64,000 bases of DNA from Acidovorax sp. A79 (GTDB lineage: Bacteria; Pseudomonadota; Gammaproteobacteria; Burkholderiales; Burkholderiaceae_C), in the NCBI RefSeq assembly GCF_041154505.1, contig NZ_AP028672.1:3822501-3886500 (forward strand), written 5' to 3'. Numbering within the stretch: position 1 is the first letter of the stretch; each line of letters begins with the position of its first letter. Of this stretch, positions 55,730 to 64,000 are shown piece by piece. The notes under the pieces were generated by a model. It did not search any database, was not told the origin of the DNA, and was given only the letters and a program-made list of their open reading frames with translations. The position numbers were made by a program, and so were the translations under genes.

Positions 55730-56619
55730 CGCGTGCCTGGTCTCTCGACCTGCTTTTCCCTTCCATTGCCCGATTGCCCACGACCCTTCCCTGGAGGCTG
55801 GCTGGGCGGATAGGGCGTGAATCTGCGGCAGAGCGTGAGCACCTGCTGGGCTGGCTGGAGGGGCTGTTTGCGCGGGTTTTCCCAAAGGCCACTCAGATGG
55901 AGCATGCCCAATGGGCGCGGGCCCATCTGGCCATGCTGGCGCAGGAGATGGTGGATGCGATGGCCTTCAGCCGGCTGGGCCGGCCCGGAGGGCCGACGAT
56001 TGAACTCCAGGGGGTGGAGTTCGCCAGGAATCTGGCCCGCCAGGGCAAGGGCTTCATCCTTGTCCTCAACCACTATGACCGGCTCCTGACGGCACCGGTT
56101 GCCTTGGCGAGAGAAGGGGTCTCCACCAACGTCCTGACCATGCCGGTCTTGGACAACCCGGAGCTTGGGGCCTCGCAGCGCCGTTTCTTGCTGCGAAAAA
56201 TTCAAGGCTATACCGAGGTGACTGGTGGAAAATGGCATACCACCAGCGATGGACTGCGCCCGGTGCATGAAAGCCTCAGGGCGGGGCAGGGGTGGGTGAT
56301 TCTGGCCGATGCCTGGCGACCCGAGTTTGGCCGTTTGCGTGGCAGGCCCTTCCTGGGTGGGTGCCTGAACCTGCCCACGGGGATTGAGCGCTTGGCTCAA
56401 TCCACGGGCGTTCCGTTGCTGCATGCCGTGACCTATTCGCACTGTCCAGACCGTCTGAAGGTTGTCGTCGAGCCATTGCCCGCAGATCCCGGCCACGCGA
56501 TTGACACAGTCATCCAGCGGCTGGAACAGGACGTTCTTGCCCGCCCTTGGGCGTGGTGGCAGTGGGGACTGTGGGATCAGATGTGGCAGCCGGCCTCGGA
56601 GGCGGAGGGAAAACCATGA
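55726..56619 (+). CDS. LpxL/HtrB-like acyltransferase-fold protein
   Basis: A 297-residue protein of the LpxL/LABLAT type (GKGFILVLNHYDRL, GQGWVILADAWRPE, RPFLGGCLNLPTGIERLAQS). The usual His-x4-Glu/Asp dyad is not present: His116 is followed five residues on by Leu121 (NHYDRLL), with Asp118 nearer. It may use a different acid or have lost transferase activity. Lying inside the glycan export operon, it might acylate a glycan or lipid carrier. It overlaps wzt and the next gene by 4 bp. Confidence 0.72.
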   Translation: MTRAWSLDLLFPSIARLPTTLPWRLAGRIGRESAAEREHLLGWLEGLFARVFPKATQMEHAQWARAHLAMLAQEMVDAMAFSRLGRPGGPTIELQGVEFARNLARQGKGFILVLNHYDRLLTAPVALAREGVSTNVLTMPVLDNPELGASQRRFLLRKIQGYTEVTGGKWHTTSDGLRPVHESLRAGQGWVILADAWRPEFGRLRGRPFLGGCLNLPTGIERLAQSTGVPLLHAVTYSHCPDRLKVVVEPLPADPGHAIDTVIQRLEQDVLARPWAWWQWGLWDQMWQPASEAEGKP

Positions 56620-57629
56620 CCAATATTGAGCGATACGACTACGCATTCGATCCGGACGGCGAGGAGTGGGCCGCCCGGTTGCTGCGCCGTATTCCGTCCG
56701 ACGGAGGCTCGGTGCTGGAACTGGGCCCCGGGCCCGGGGCCATGACCCGTGTCCTGCTGGCGCGGGGCCATCGCGTCACGGTGGTTGAAAACGACCCCGA
56801 AGCACTGGAGGTGCTCAAGACGCTGGGCGTGGAGGTCATTCCCGGAAATCTGGATGGCACGGACTGGCTGGATGCGATCGCGGGCAGGCGGTTTGATGCG
56901 GTGATGGCCTGCGATGTGCTGGAGCACCTCAGAAAACCGGAGGACGTGCTGCAGCGGTTGAGCGAATTTGTGGCCCCCATGGGCCGCCTGCTGATCTCCG
57001 TCCCGAACATTGCCTATGCCGGGGTGCTGGCGGCGATGCGCAATGGCATCTTCGACTACTCGGACAAGGGCCAGCTGGACAGGACCCATGTCCGGTTCTT
57101 TACCAAGCGCAGCATTGAAAAAGTACTGCTGGACTGCGGGTGGGCTCCCCGGATCTGGGAGGCCAACAGGGTGCCTGTCGAATGCAGCGAATTCGCCTGG
57201 TACTGGAGCGCCCTGCCCGGCGAGCAGCGCCAGGCCTTGCTGGCGGGGTGGCAGGATTTCGATGTGTACCAGTGGATGGTGGTGGTCACGCCCTCCATCG
57301 ACGCTTCCGCCTGGGAGTTGTCCGAAGCACGTGGCACAGCGGACAGGCTGCGCGACGAGTTGCAGGCACTCACGGTGGTGCACCAGCGTGAGCGCGCATC
57401 GTTGCTGGAGCACCAGAAAGCCTTTTCGGAAGCCAAGGAAATCATCGCGAAGATGCAGCTGGAGATCAAGGATCTGCGCACCGACATGGAACTGCTGCGG
57501 ACGGAAAAGACCGCGGTGGAGGCCGAACTCTCCGCGCTGCAAGCGCAGCCCCAGCCCGAACCTCCTCCTCCTGCAGGCCCATGGCTGCGGCTGCAGCGCA
57601 GACTCCTGGGCCGCGCGGACGGCGCGTGA
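56616..57629 (+). CDS. SAM-dependent methyltransferase with C-terminal coiled coil
   Basis: A 337-residue protein. The class I methyltransferase domain (1-230) has motif I VLELGPGPGAMT near residue 33, VMACDVLEHLRKPEDV and LISVPNIAY. From about residue 235 to 315 is a long heptad-like coiled coil (LRDELQALTVVHQRERASLL, DLRTDMELLRTEKTAVEAEL) followed by a Pro/Arg-rich basic tail. In Wzm/Wzt systems a coiled-coil methyltransferase (WbdD) caps the chain and sets its length. By analogy, this protein may be the chain terminator for the Wzt encoded upstream. Confidence 0.82.
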   Translation: MTNIERYDYAFDPDGEEWAARLLRRIPSDGGSVLELGPGPGAMTRVLLARGHRVTVVENDPEALEVLKTLGVEVIPGNLDGTDWLDAIAGRRFDAVMACDVLEHLRKPEDVLQRLSEFVAPMGRLLISVPNIAYAGVLAAMRNGIFDYSDKGQLDRTHVRFFTKRSIEKVLLDCGWAPRIWEANRVPVECSEFAWYWSALPGEQRQALLAGWQDFDVYQWMVVVTPSIDASAWELSEARGTADRLRDELQALTVVHQRERASLLEHQKAFSEAKEIIAKMQLEIKDLRTDMELLRTEKTAVEAELSALQAQPQPEPPPPAGPWLRLQRRLLGRADGA

Positions 57630-58288
57630 CGGATTGCGGAACGGACATGTTGCTCGGGGTTCCTGATTTCACGGCATCGCATGACGGCGTGGACAGCATC
57701 GGTGCGGATTGCCGGATCGATTCGTCCGTTTCCGTCATGCGGTTTGGGCAGCGCCCTGGCGTGCTGTGCCTGTCGGACGGGGTCAGCATCTACGCGCAGA
57801 CAAGGCTGGTGCTGGGGGATGTGGTCGCGGACCCTTGCGTGGGAATCCGCATCGGCGCCCGCACCATTGTCAACGTGGGCGGCTATCTGTCTGGCGAAGG
57901 GGGCTTGGAGATTGGCGAGGACGTTTTGATCGGCCCCCACGTCAAGTTGCTGTCGGCCGGCCACGCCATAGACGAAGGGGATGCGGTCATCGCGCGCAAC
58001 CGCATCACCCGCGCAAAGATCGTCGTGGAGGACGGCGCCTGGATAGGGGCCGGAGCCATCGTGCTCGAGGGGGTTACCATCGGGCGCGGCGCGGTGGTGG
58101 CCGCCGGCGCGCTTGTGCGGCAGGATGTCCCCGCGGGGATGGTGGCGGCGGGAATGCCCGCTCGGCTGCTGCGCTCGCGCCGTGGGGATGCATGGCCGGC
58201 GGCACTGGCCCCCGTGCCATCCACCTGGTTTGAACGGGTCGGGGTCCGGCTGAAGAGCTTCTTGTACCAGGGACGCGGTGCCAAATGA
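57626..58288 (+). CDS. Left-handed beta-helix acyltransferase
   Basis: A 220-residue hexapeptide-repeat protein of the WbbJ/maltose acetyltransferase type (GGLEIGEDVLIGPHVKLLSAGH, IVVEDGAWIGAGAIVLEGV, ending VVAAGALVRQDVPAGMVAAG). Catalytic His is probably in LLSAGHAID. It likely O-acetylates a sugar of the exported glycan. GTG 57626 overlaps the preceding stop; ATG 57647 is an alternative start. Confidence 0.82.
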   Translation: MTDCGTDMLLGVPDFTASHDGVDSIGADCRIDSSVSVMRFGQRPGVLCLSDGVSIYAQTRLVLGDVVADPCVGIRIGARTIVNVGGYLSGEGGLEIGEDVLIGPHVKLLSAGHAIDEGDAVIARNRITRAKIVVEDGAWIGAGAIVLEGVTIGRGAVVAAGALVRQDVPAGMVAAGMPARLLRSRRGDAWPAALAPVPSTWFERVGVRLKSFLYQGRGAK

Positions 58289-58992
58289 CAAGCAAGAGTG
58301 AATTTCGCAGAAGCTCCGACGGGCGCGGATGGGGATCGAACATGGTGGAAAGCCTGCGCAGGGCGGCGATTACAGTGATCTTCCTGATGGGACTCCCTGC
58401 CTCTTCCTGGGCCGACCAGGTGTGGGAGTTCGTGGACAAGGATGGAGTGACCCACATTGGCAACGTGGCGCCGGGGGCGGCCGCGTCGCGGGGGCTGGTC
58501 TGGCTCCAACGTGTGCCTCCTGCCTCCGTGATGAGGAGCAAGGAGCGCGGCACCTCCGCACTGCAGTTTCCTGGCTACGACGATGTCAAGCAGCACCTGG
58601 AGGCGGCGGCGGAGGCGCAGTCGCTGGATCCGGCATTCGTGATCGCCGTTGCCGCTGCGGAATCGGCCTTCAATGTGAAGGCCGTTTCGCGCAAGGGCGC
58701 CCTGGGCTTGATGCAGGTGATGCCCGCGACCGCCGAGCGCTATGGGGTCGCGGCCCGTCCGCCTTCAGAGGGAGAACATGCCGCCATGGAGCCCAAGGTG
58801 AATGCGCAGATCGGCACACGCTATCTGGCGGACCTGCTGCGCATGTTCGATGGCGACAAGGAGCTGGCGCTGGCGGCCTACAACGCCGGGGAAGGAGCCG
58901 TGATCAAGCATGGCCGCCGGATTCCGCCATATCCCGAAACACAGCAGTACGTGGAAAAGGTGATGCGCTTTTACCGCGGTCTGGCCCGGTAG
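58285..58992 (+). CDS. SLT-type lytic transglycosylase with DUF4124 segment
   Basis: A 235-residue exported protein. A signal peptide (about residues 24-43, ending SSWA) and a short DUF4124-like stretch (VWEFVDKDGVTHIGN) precede a family 1 transglycosylase domain: catalytic Glu in AAAESAF, then GLMQVMPATAERYG and AAYNAGEGAV. It cleaves peptidoglycan and may open gaps for envelope-spanning export or secretion complexes. It overlaps the acyltransferase by 4 bp. The 220 bp after it show no gene. Confidence 0.9.
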   Translation: MTSKSEFRRSSDGRGWGSNMVESLRRAAITVIFLMGLPASSWADQVWEFVDKDGVTHIGNVAPGAAASRGLVWLQRVPPASVMRSKERGTSALQFPGYDDVKQHLEAAAEAQSLDPAFVIAVAAAESAFNVKAVSRKGALGLMQVMPATAERYGVAARPPSEGEHAAMEPKVNAQIGTRYLADLLRMFDGDKELALAAYNAGEGAVIKHGRRIPPYPETQQYVEKVMRFYRGLAR

Positions 58993-59211
58993 TGGCCCTG
59001 GATCGGGCAGCGTGGGCTTTTCCGTGATCCGTCGGTGCCTGCGTTGGCCTGCTGGGTGGGGTCCGTGCGTGGGCACCCAGGGCGCCACTTCCGGCTTCCT
59101 GCAGTGGGGGGCCGTATTCCAAGCCAACCGCATGGGGCTGCCGGTGCGGGTGGCGCCAGCTAGCGCTTTCTTACAGGCATCCGCGCAGAGTACGGGTACC
59201 ATCGGCCGCTC

Positions 59212-60315
59212 ATGATCTGGTTATCTGTGGTGGCATTCATCGTTGCAGCGTTGGCGGCAGGGTTCATCGTGCGGTGGATGCGCAGCCACGCTTCCGTGTA
59301 TGGCAGCAGCATGCCGCAGCGGTTTCACCTCGGGGATATTCCCCGCCTGGGCGGGGCCGCGCTGCTGTTGGGTATCGCGTGCAGCTGGAGCCTGGGCATG
59401 CTGCAGTCGTCCCATTGGGGAGATCCTGGTTCCCTCAGGCTGGGGGCGTGGGTCGGCGGCTGGCTGGTGGTCTTGCTGCCGGCTGCTCTGGGGGGGATCG
59501 CGGAGGACATGACCCAGCGCCTGTCCGTCCGGTATCGGTTAAGCCTGACGGGCGCGTCCGGTGCCCTGGCGGTGGTGTTGCTGGACCTGTCCCTGCCCCG
59601 CATGGGGTGGCCCTGGCTGGACTCCGTGCTGGCCGCTGCCCCGTGGCTGGGCATCGCCATCGTTGTACTTGCCGTTGCGGGGCTGCCCCACGCGTTCAAC
59701 ATCATCGACGGCTACAACGGCCTGGCGGGCATGGTTGCACTGATCGTGTGCCTGGCCTTGGCGCACGTGGCATTGCAGGTGGGGGATCGCGCCCTGGCGG
59801 CGCTGCTGGTGTCCACCGCCGCCGCCACCGGGGGATTCCTGGTGTGGAACTACCCGCGGGGAATGCTGTTTGCCGGCGATGGCGGGGCGTATATCTGGGG
59901 CGTGGTCATCGCCTTGGCCAGCATTTCGCTGGTGCAGCGCAATGCCGACGTGTCGCCCTGGTTCCCCATGCTTTTGCTGATCTACCCTGTCTGGGAAACG
60001 ATCTTCTCGATCTATCGCAAGACGGTGCGGGGCGTGTCACCCGGCGTGGCCGATGCACTGCATTTTCACCAGCTGATCTACCGGCGCATCGTGCGGGGCG
60101 TTTTCCACGACGACGAATCCCGCAGGGTGCTGATGCGCAACAACCGCACATCGCCCTACCTCTGGGGCTTCACCTTGCTCACGGTGGTGCCGGCGGTGCT
60201 GTTCTGGAGCAATACCCCGCTGCTGATGGCGTTTTGCGGCTTGTTCGTCATCAGCTATGTGATGGCGTACCTTGCCATCGTGCGGTTCAAGGTGCCGCAC
60301 TGGCTGCGCCACTGA
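59212..60315 (+). CDS. WecA/MraY-family glycan-initiating transferase
   Basis: A 367-residue polytopic membrane protein of the polyprenyl-phosphate N-acetylhexosamine-1-phosphate transferase family, with about ten hydrophobic segments. Motifs: LGDIPRLGG near the N-terminus, GGIAEDMTQRLSVRYRL, FNIIDGYNGLAG and FAGDGGAY, ending with an HFHQLIYRR basic loop. It would place the first sugar phosphate on undecaprenyl phosphate and so start the glycan exported by Wzm/Wzt. It lies just after the glycan operon in the same orientation. Confidence 0.88.
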   Translation: MIWLSVVAFIVAALAAGFIVRWMRSHASVYGSSMPQRFHLGDIPRLGGAALLLGIACSWSLGMLQSSHWGDPGSLRLGAWVGGWLVVLLPAALGGIAEDMTQRLSVRYRLSLTGASGALAVVLLDLSLPRMGWPWLDSVLAAAPWLGIAIVVLAVAGLPHAFNIIDGYNGLAGMVALIVCLALAHVALQVGDRALAALLVSTAAATGGFLVWNYPRGMLFAGDGGAYIWGVVIALASISLVQRNADVSPWFPMLLLIYPVWETIFSIYRKTVRGVSPGVADALHFHQLIYRRIVRGVFHDDESRRVLMRNNRTSPYLWGFTLLTVVPAVLFWSNTPLLMAFCGLFVISYVMAYLAIVRFKVPHWLRH

Positions 60316-60399
60316 GGGCTGTTGCGCAGGCCACCCCAGGGTGCCGCGCGAATGCGGCACAATTTGCGCCTCACCGTTTTCTCTGGATGGCCCGCCTCC

Positions 60400-61290
60400 A
60401 TGACCGACCTTCTTTCGATTGCTCCGCGCGACAAGGCTGAAATCCTGGCCCAGGCGCTGCCCTACATCCGCAAGTTCCATGGCAAGACCATGGTCATCAA
60501 ATACGGTGGCAACGCCATGACGGACCCTGCGCTGCAGGCCGACTTTGCCGAAGACGTGGTGCTGCTCAAGCTCGTGGGGATGAACCCCGTGGTGGTCCAC
60601 GGCGGAGGCCCGCAGATCGAGACGGCCCTGAACCGCCTGGGCAAGAAGGGCGAGTTCATCCAGGGCATGCGCGTGACGGACGCCGAGACCATGGAAGTGG
60701 TCGAGTGGGTGCTGGCCGGCGAGGTGCAGCAGGACATCGTGGGCCTGATCAACCAGGCCGGCGGCAAGGCCGTGGGGCTCACGGGCCGCGACGGCGGCAT
60801 GATCCGCGCGCAGAAGCTCAAGATGGTGGACAACAAGAACCCGAGCATCGAGCACGACGTGGGCCAGGTGGGGGACATCGTGGCCATCGACCCGAGCGTG
60901 GTCAAGGCGCTGCAGGACGATGCCTTCATCCCCGTCATCAGCCCCATCGGCTTCGGCGAAAACAACGAGAGCTACAACATCAACGCCGACGTGGTGGCCA
61001 GCAAGCTGGCCACGGTGCTGCAAGCTGAAAAACTCATGCTCCTGACCAACACGCCCGGCGTGCTGGACAAGGCGGGCAACCTGCTCACCGACCTCACGGC
61101 CCGCGAGATCGACGCGTTGTTCGCCGATGGCACCATCTCCGGCGGCATGCTGCCCAAGATCGCGGGCGCGCTCGATGCCGCCAAGGCCGGCGTGCACGCC
61201 GTGCACATCATCGATGGCCGTGTGCCGCATGCCATGCTGCTCGAAATCCTGACCGACCAGGCCTACGGGACCATGATCCGCTCGCATTGA
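60400..61290 (+). CDS. argB: Acetylglutamate kinase
   Basis: Second step of arginine synthesis, phosphorylating N-acetylglutamate. The 296-residue amino-acid kinase shows [31 protein letters not shown], and [18 protein letters not shown] 60400 gives the normal N-terminus. In many Comamonadaceae argB is followed by slmA; here a two-component pair sits between them. Confidence 0.96.
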   Translation: MTDLLSIAPRDKAEILAQALPYIRKFHGKTMVIKYGGNAMTDPALQADFAEDVVLLKLVGMNPVVVHGGGPQIETALNRLGKKGEFIQGMRVTDAETMEVVEWVLAGEVQQDIVGLINQAGGKAVGLTGRDGGMIRAQKLKMVDNKNPSIEHDVGQVGDIVAIDPSVVKALQDDAFIPVISPIGFGENNESYNINADVVASKLATVLQAEKLMLLTNTPGVLDKAGNLLTDLTAREIDALFADGTISGGMLPKIAGALDAAKAGVHAVHIIDGRVPHAMLLEILTDQAYGTMIRSH

Positions 61291-61309
61291 CCCTTTTTCG
61301 TAGCCTGCT

Positions 61310-62002
<693 letters not shown>

Positions 62003-62046
62003 GCGGAATCGGTCTGGCTCAGCGCCCGCGCCGGTGAAGACCCACC

Positions 62047-63546
62047 ATGACGATGCCGGACCGGGCCCCTCCTTCCCAGCGGCTTGGCCTGCGCGCCATG
62101 ACCTCCGACCTGCGCAACCGGCTGCTGCTTTTGCTGGTGCTGCCCTTGTGCCTGCTCGCGCTCGCGGGCGTGTGGCTGGACTACCGCTCGGCCGATGAGG
62201 CCGCCGGACGGCATGACCAGCGCCTGCTGCGGCTGCTTCCGGCGCTGGCCGATTCGGTACTGGCACCCGCGATCCGTGACAACGAGCCGCCCCTGCTGCT
62301 GCTGGCGCCGCCGGTCGAGGACTTCCTGCGCCAGAACGCCGGGTTTGCCGGGTACAGCGTGCGCGACGCCTCCGGCCGCCTGCTGCTGGGGGACGACTGG
62401 GTGCACAGCGCCGTGCCGACCACGCAGGCCCCCGAATTCCACAGCGTCGAATTTGGCGGCGTGACCTACCGGGTGGCCGTGCAGCGCGGCCGCACGGGGG
62501 CCGGCGAGCTGGTGGTGGCGCTGGCCGACGGGTCGGACCCGCGCCAGCAGTGGGCGCAGCAGCTTCTGCTGCGCGTGCTGCTGCCCAACCTGGTGCTCGT
62601 GGCCGCCGCCGCGCTGGCCATCCACTGGGCCGTGGGGCGTGCATTCAAGCCGCTGGTGGATCTGGCCGAAGCGGTGGAGCACCGCTCGCCGCGCGATCTC
62701 AGCCCCATCGACGAGGCCTCGTCGCCCGCCGAGGTGCGCCCGCTCGTGCATTCGCTCAACCGGCTGTTCGCGTTGGTCAATGCGCAGGCGGAAGGGCAGC
62801 GCCGCTTCGTGGCCGACGCGGCGCACCAGCTGCGCACCCCGCTGGCGGGCCTGCAGGCGCAGGTCGAGGCCTGGGCGATGATGGCCAAGGCCGCCGGCCC
62901 GCGGGTATCGCTGCCGGATTTTGATCGACAAATGCCGCTGGCGCAGGATGGTCAAGCGAAAGGCGCTATTGTTTTAGGAGTTGATCAGATCGAGAAGCTG
63001 CGCAATGCCACGCGCCGGACCTCGCAGCTCGCGCACCAGCTGCTGGCCCTGTCGCGCGCCGACGCGCGCAGCCTGGATGCGCAGCCGCCGCAGCGCGTGG
63101 ACCTGAAGGACCTGTGCGAGGCGCTGCTCGAGACCTTTCTCGATCCGGCCACCGGCAAGGGGCTGGACCTGGGGCTCGACGTGCAGCCCGTGCATGTCAC
63201 CGGCCATGGCTGGCTGCTGCGCGAATTGCTGTCCAACCTGGTGGACAACGCCATCAAGTACACGCCGGCGGGGGGCATTGTCACCATCCGCTGCGGCATG
63301 CGCCAGGGGCGCACCGGGCCACCCCGCGTGTACCTGGAGGTCGAGGACGACGGCCCGGGCGTGCCCGAGGCGGAGCGCGCCCGCGTCATGCAGCGCTTTT
63401 ACCGCGTGCCTGGCACGGTGGGGGAGGGCACGGGCCTGGGGCTGGCCATCGCCGACGAGATCGCGCGCGTGCACCGCGCCTCCCTGACGCTCGGGACGGG
63501 CCCCCAGGGGCACGGGCTGCTGGTGGCTGTGGTGTTTCCGCTGTAG
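62047..63546 (+). CDS. Sensor histidine kinase (TctE-like, 2CSK_N)
   Basis: A 499-residue inner-membrane kinase. Transmembrane helices lie at about 23-42 and 172-195 and flank a 2CSK_N periplasmic sensor. The H-box FVADAAHQLRTPLAGL gives the phosphorylated His260. N-box LSNLVDNAIKYTPAGG and G-boxes EVEDDGPGVP and GEGTGLGLAI follow. Between the two helices of the dimerisation domain is an inserted segment (about 284-312) containing MPLAQDGQAKGAIVLGV, which is encoded by a palindromic element. Confidence 0.93.
   Translation: MTMPDRAPPSQRLGLRAMTSDLRNRLLLLLVLPLCLLALAGVWLDYRSADEAAGRHDQRLLRLLPALADSVLAPAIRDNEPPLLLLAPPVEDFLRQNAGFAGYSVRDASGRLLLGDDWVHSAVPTTQAPEFHSVEFGGVTYRVAVQRGRTGAGELVVALADGSDPRQQWAQQLLLRVLLPNLVLVAAAALAIHWAVGRAFKPLVDLAEAVEHRSPRDLSPIDEASSPAEVRPLVHSLNRLFALVNAQAEGQRRFVADAAHQLRTPLAGLQAQVEAWAMMAKAAGPRVSLPDFDRQMPLAQDGQAKGAIVLGVDQIEKLRNATRRTSQLAHQLLALSRADARSLDAQPPQRVDLKDLCEALLETFLDPATGKGLDLGLDVQPVHVTGHGWLLRELLSNLVDNAIKYTPAGGIVTIRCGMRQGRTGPPRVYLEVEDDGPGVPEAERARVMQRFYRVPGTVGEGTGLGLAIADEIARVHRASLTLGTGPQGHGLLVAVVFPL
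62934..62980 (+). repeat. Translated palindromic element, copy F (in histidine kinase)
   Basis: GCCGCTGGCGCAG.ATG.TCAAGCG is shared with the peptidase gene copy E, and GCTATTGTTTTAGGAG is close to that in lnt. The element keeps the frame and adds residues between the two dimerisation helices of the kinase. Neighbouring codons are strongly GC-rich; this stretch is not. Confidence 0.8.
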
Positions 63547-63721
63547 ATCCGCGCCCGCGCGCTCCTTGCGCGTGTCCGTGCGCGGGCCGGGCAAAAGCCT
63601 GTGCGAGAATCATTTCCATACATGATTTACGCCTGCCGCTGGCCCGTGCATGCCCATCCGGCATGTGAACCGGGCGCCGGGTGCCACTGGCCGCATGGCC
63701 CTACCAGAGCCCCTGTCCTGC

Positions 63722-64000
63722 ATGTCCGAACTTTCTCCCCTTCCAGAGCCCGCCAGTACCGACGACGCGGGTGACACGCCGGCCGCGCGCAAGCGGCCCA
63801 AGCCGGGCGAGCGCCGCGTGCAGATCCTGCAGGCGCTCGCGGCCATGCTGGAGCAGCCGGGCGCGGAGCGCATCACCACCGCCGCGCTGGCGGCGCGCCT
63901 GTCGGTGAGCGAGGCGGCGCTGTACCGCCACTTCGCGAGCAAGGCGCAGATGTTCGAGGGGCTGATCGACTTCATCGAGCAGTCCGTGTTCACCCTCGTG
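63722..64000 (+). CDS. slmA: Nucleoid occlusion factor SlmA, cut by right edge
   Basis: The first 93 codons of a TetR-like protein: a charged tail ([20 protein letters not shown]) leads into the helix-turn-helix [20 protein letters not shown] and [16 protein letters not shown]. These are typical of SlmA, which binds DNA and blocks FtsZ ring formation over the nucleoid. Its nearness to argB agrees. ATG 63722 is used; ATG 63695 is also in frame. Confidence 0.88.
   Translation, partial: MSELSPLPEPASTDDAGDTPAARKRPKPGERRVQILQALAAMLEQPGAERITTAALAARLSVSEAALYRHFASKAQMFEGLIDFIEQSVFTLV

Noticed and set aside
59478..59540. WecA-like protein with ED in place of the usual DD motif
   Set aside because: I believe this occurs in a known subfamily of these transferases, so it is not treated as a defect.

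Overview
The window is a GC-rich bacterial chromosome segment. Gene content and order (corC-lnt ... glyQ-glyS-gmhB-plsC-metalloprotease, argB followed by slmA, a Bug-type solute receptor, a TctDE-like two-component pair, and many short intergenic palindromes) point to the Betaproteobacteria, most likely family Comamonadaceae near Acidovorax. This assignment rests on recognised families and gene order, not on a database search. I see no tRNA, rRNA, prophage, transposase or CRISPR array.

Layout. 0-4 kb: fadD (cut by the left edge), an FFLEELY-motif protein and a membrane-anchored alpha/beta hydrolase, then about 0.9 kb without genes that is one large nested palindrome. 4-10 kb: aromatic amino-acid catabolism (phhA, a Bug receptor, hppD) and an Lrp regulator, with a secreted lipase and its foldase between hppD and lrp. 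10-24 kb: envelope and housekeeping genes (acetyltransferase, corC, lnt, fabA-fabB, a LysR regulator, periplasmic asparaginase, glyQS, gmhB, plsC, a zinc metallopeptidase, a rhodanese). 24-30.4 kb: a Kbp-like BON-LysM protein, coaX, a TPR protein, a TetR regulator, a phasin, and a two-domain fatty acyl-CoA reductase of the type that makes fatty alcohols.

30.5-60.3 kb is one long surface-biogenesis region, almost all on the + strand. It begins with dTDP-L-rhamnose synthesis (rfbB-D-A-C) and two glycosyltransferases. A complete-looking type II secretion operon follows (E-F-G-H-I-J-K-L-M-N-D, with no gspC and no prepilin peptidase). Next come a Tat-like lipoprotein, a 320-residue exported protein whose signals suggest high expression (a possible S-layer/nanopod-type subunit), a propeller-like lipoprotein and a parvulin-like protein. 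The region ends with a glycan operon: rhamnosyltransferases, an epimerase, a Wzm/Wzt exporter, an LpxL-like protein, a coiled-coil methyltransferase, a hexapeptide acetyltransferase, a lytic transglycosylase and a WecA-like initiating transferase. Read together, I infer that this region makes a rhamnose-containing glycan and secretes and assembles a surface protein.

60.4-64 kb: argB, a TctD/TctE-like response regulator and histidine kinase, and the start of slmA.

The least expected signal is a family of short palindromes of about 50-65 bp. Some copies lie between genes, and two flank the large palindrome. Others are translated inside genes. The copies in the metallopeptidase and the histidine kinase are read in the same frame and give nearly the same peptide. 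Similar but weaker matches occur in Lnt and RfbD.
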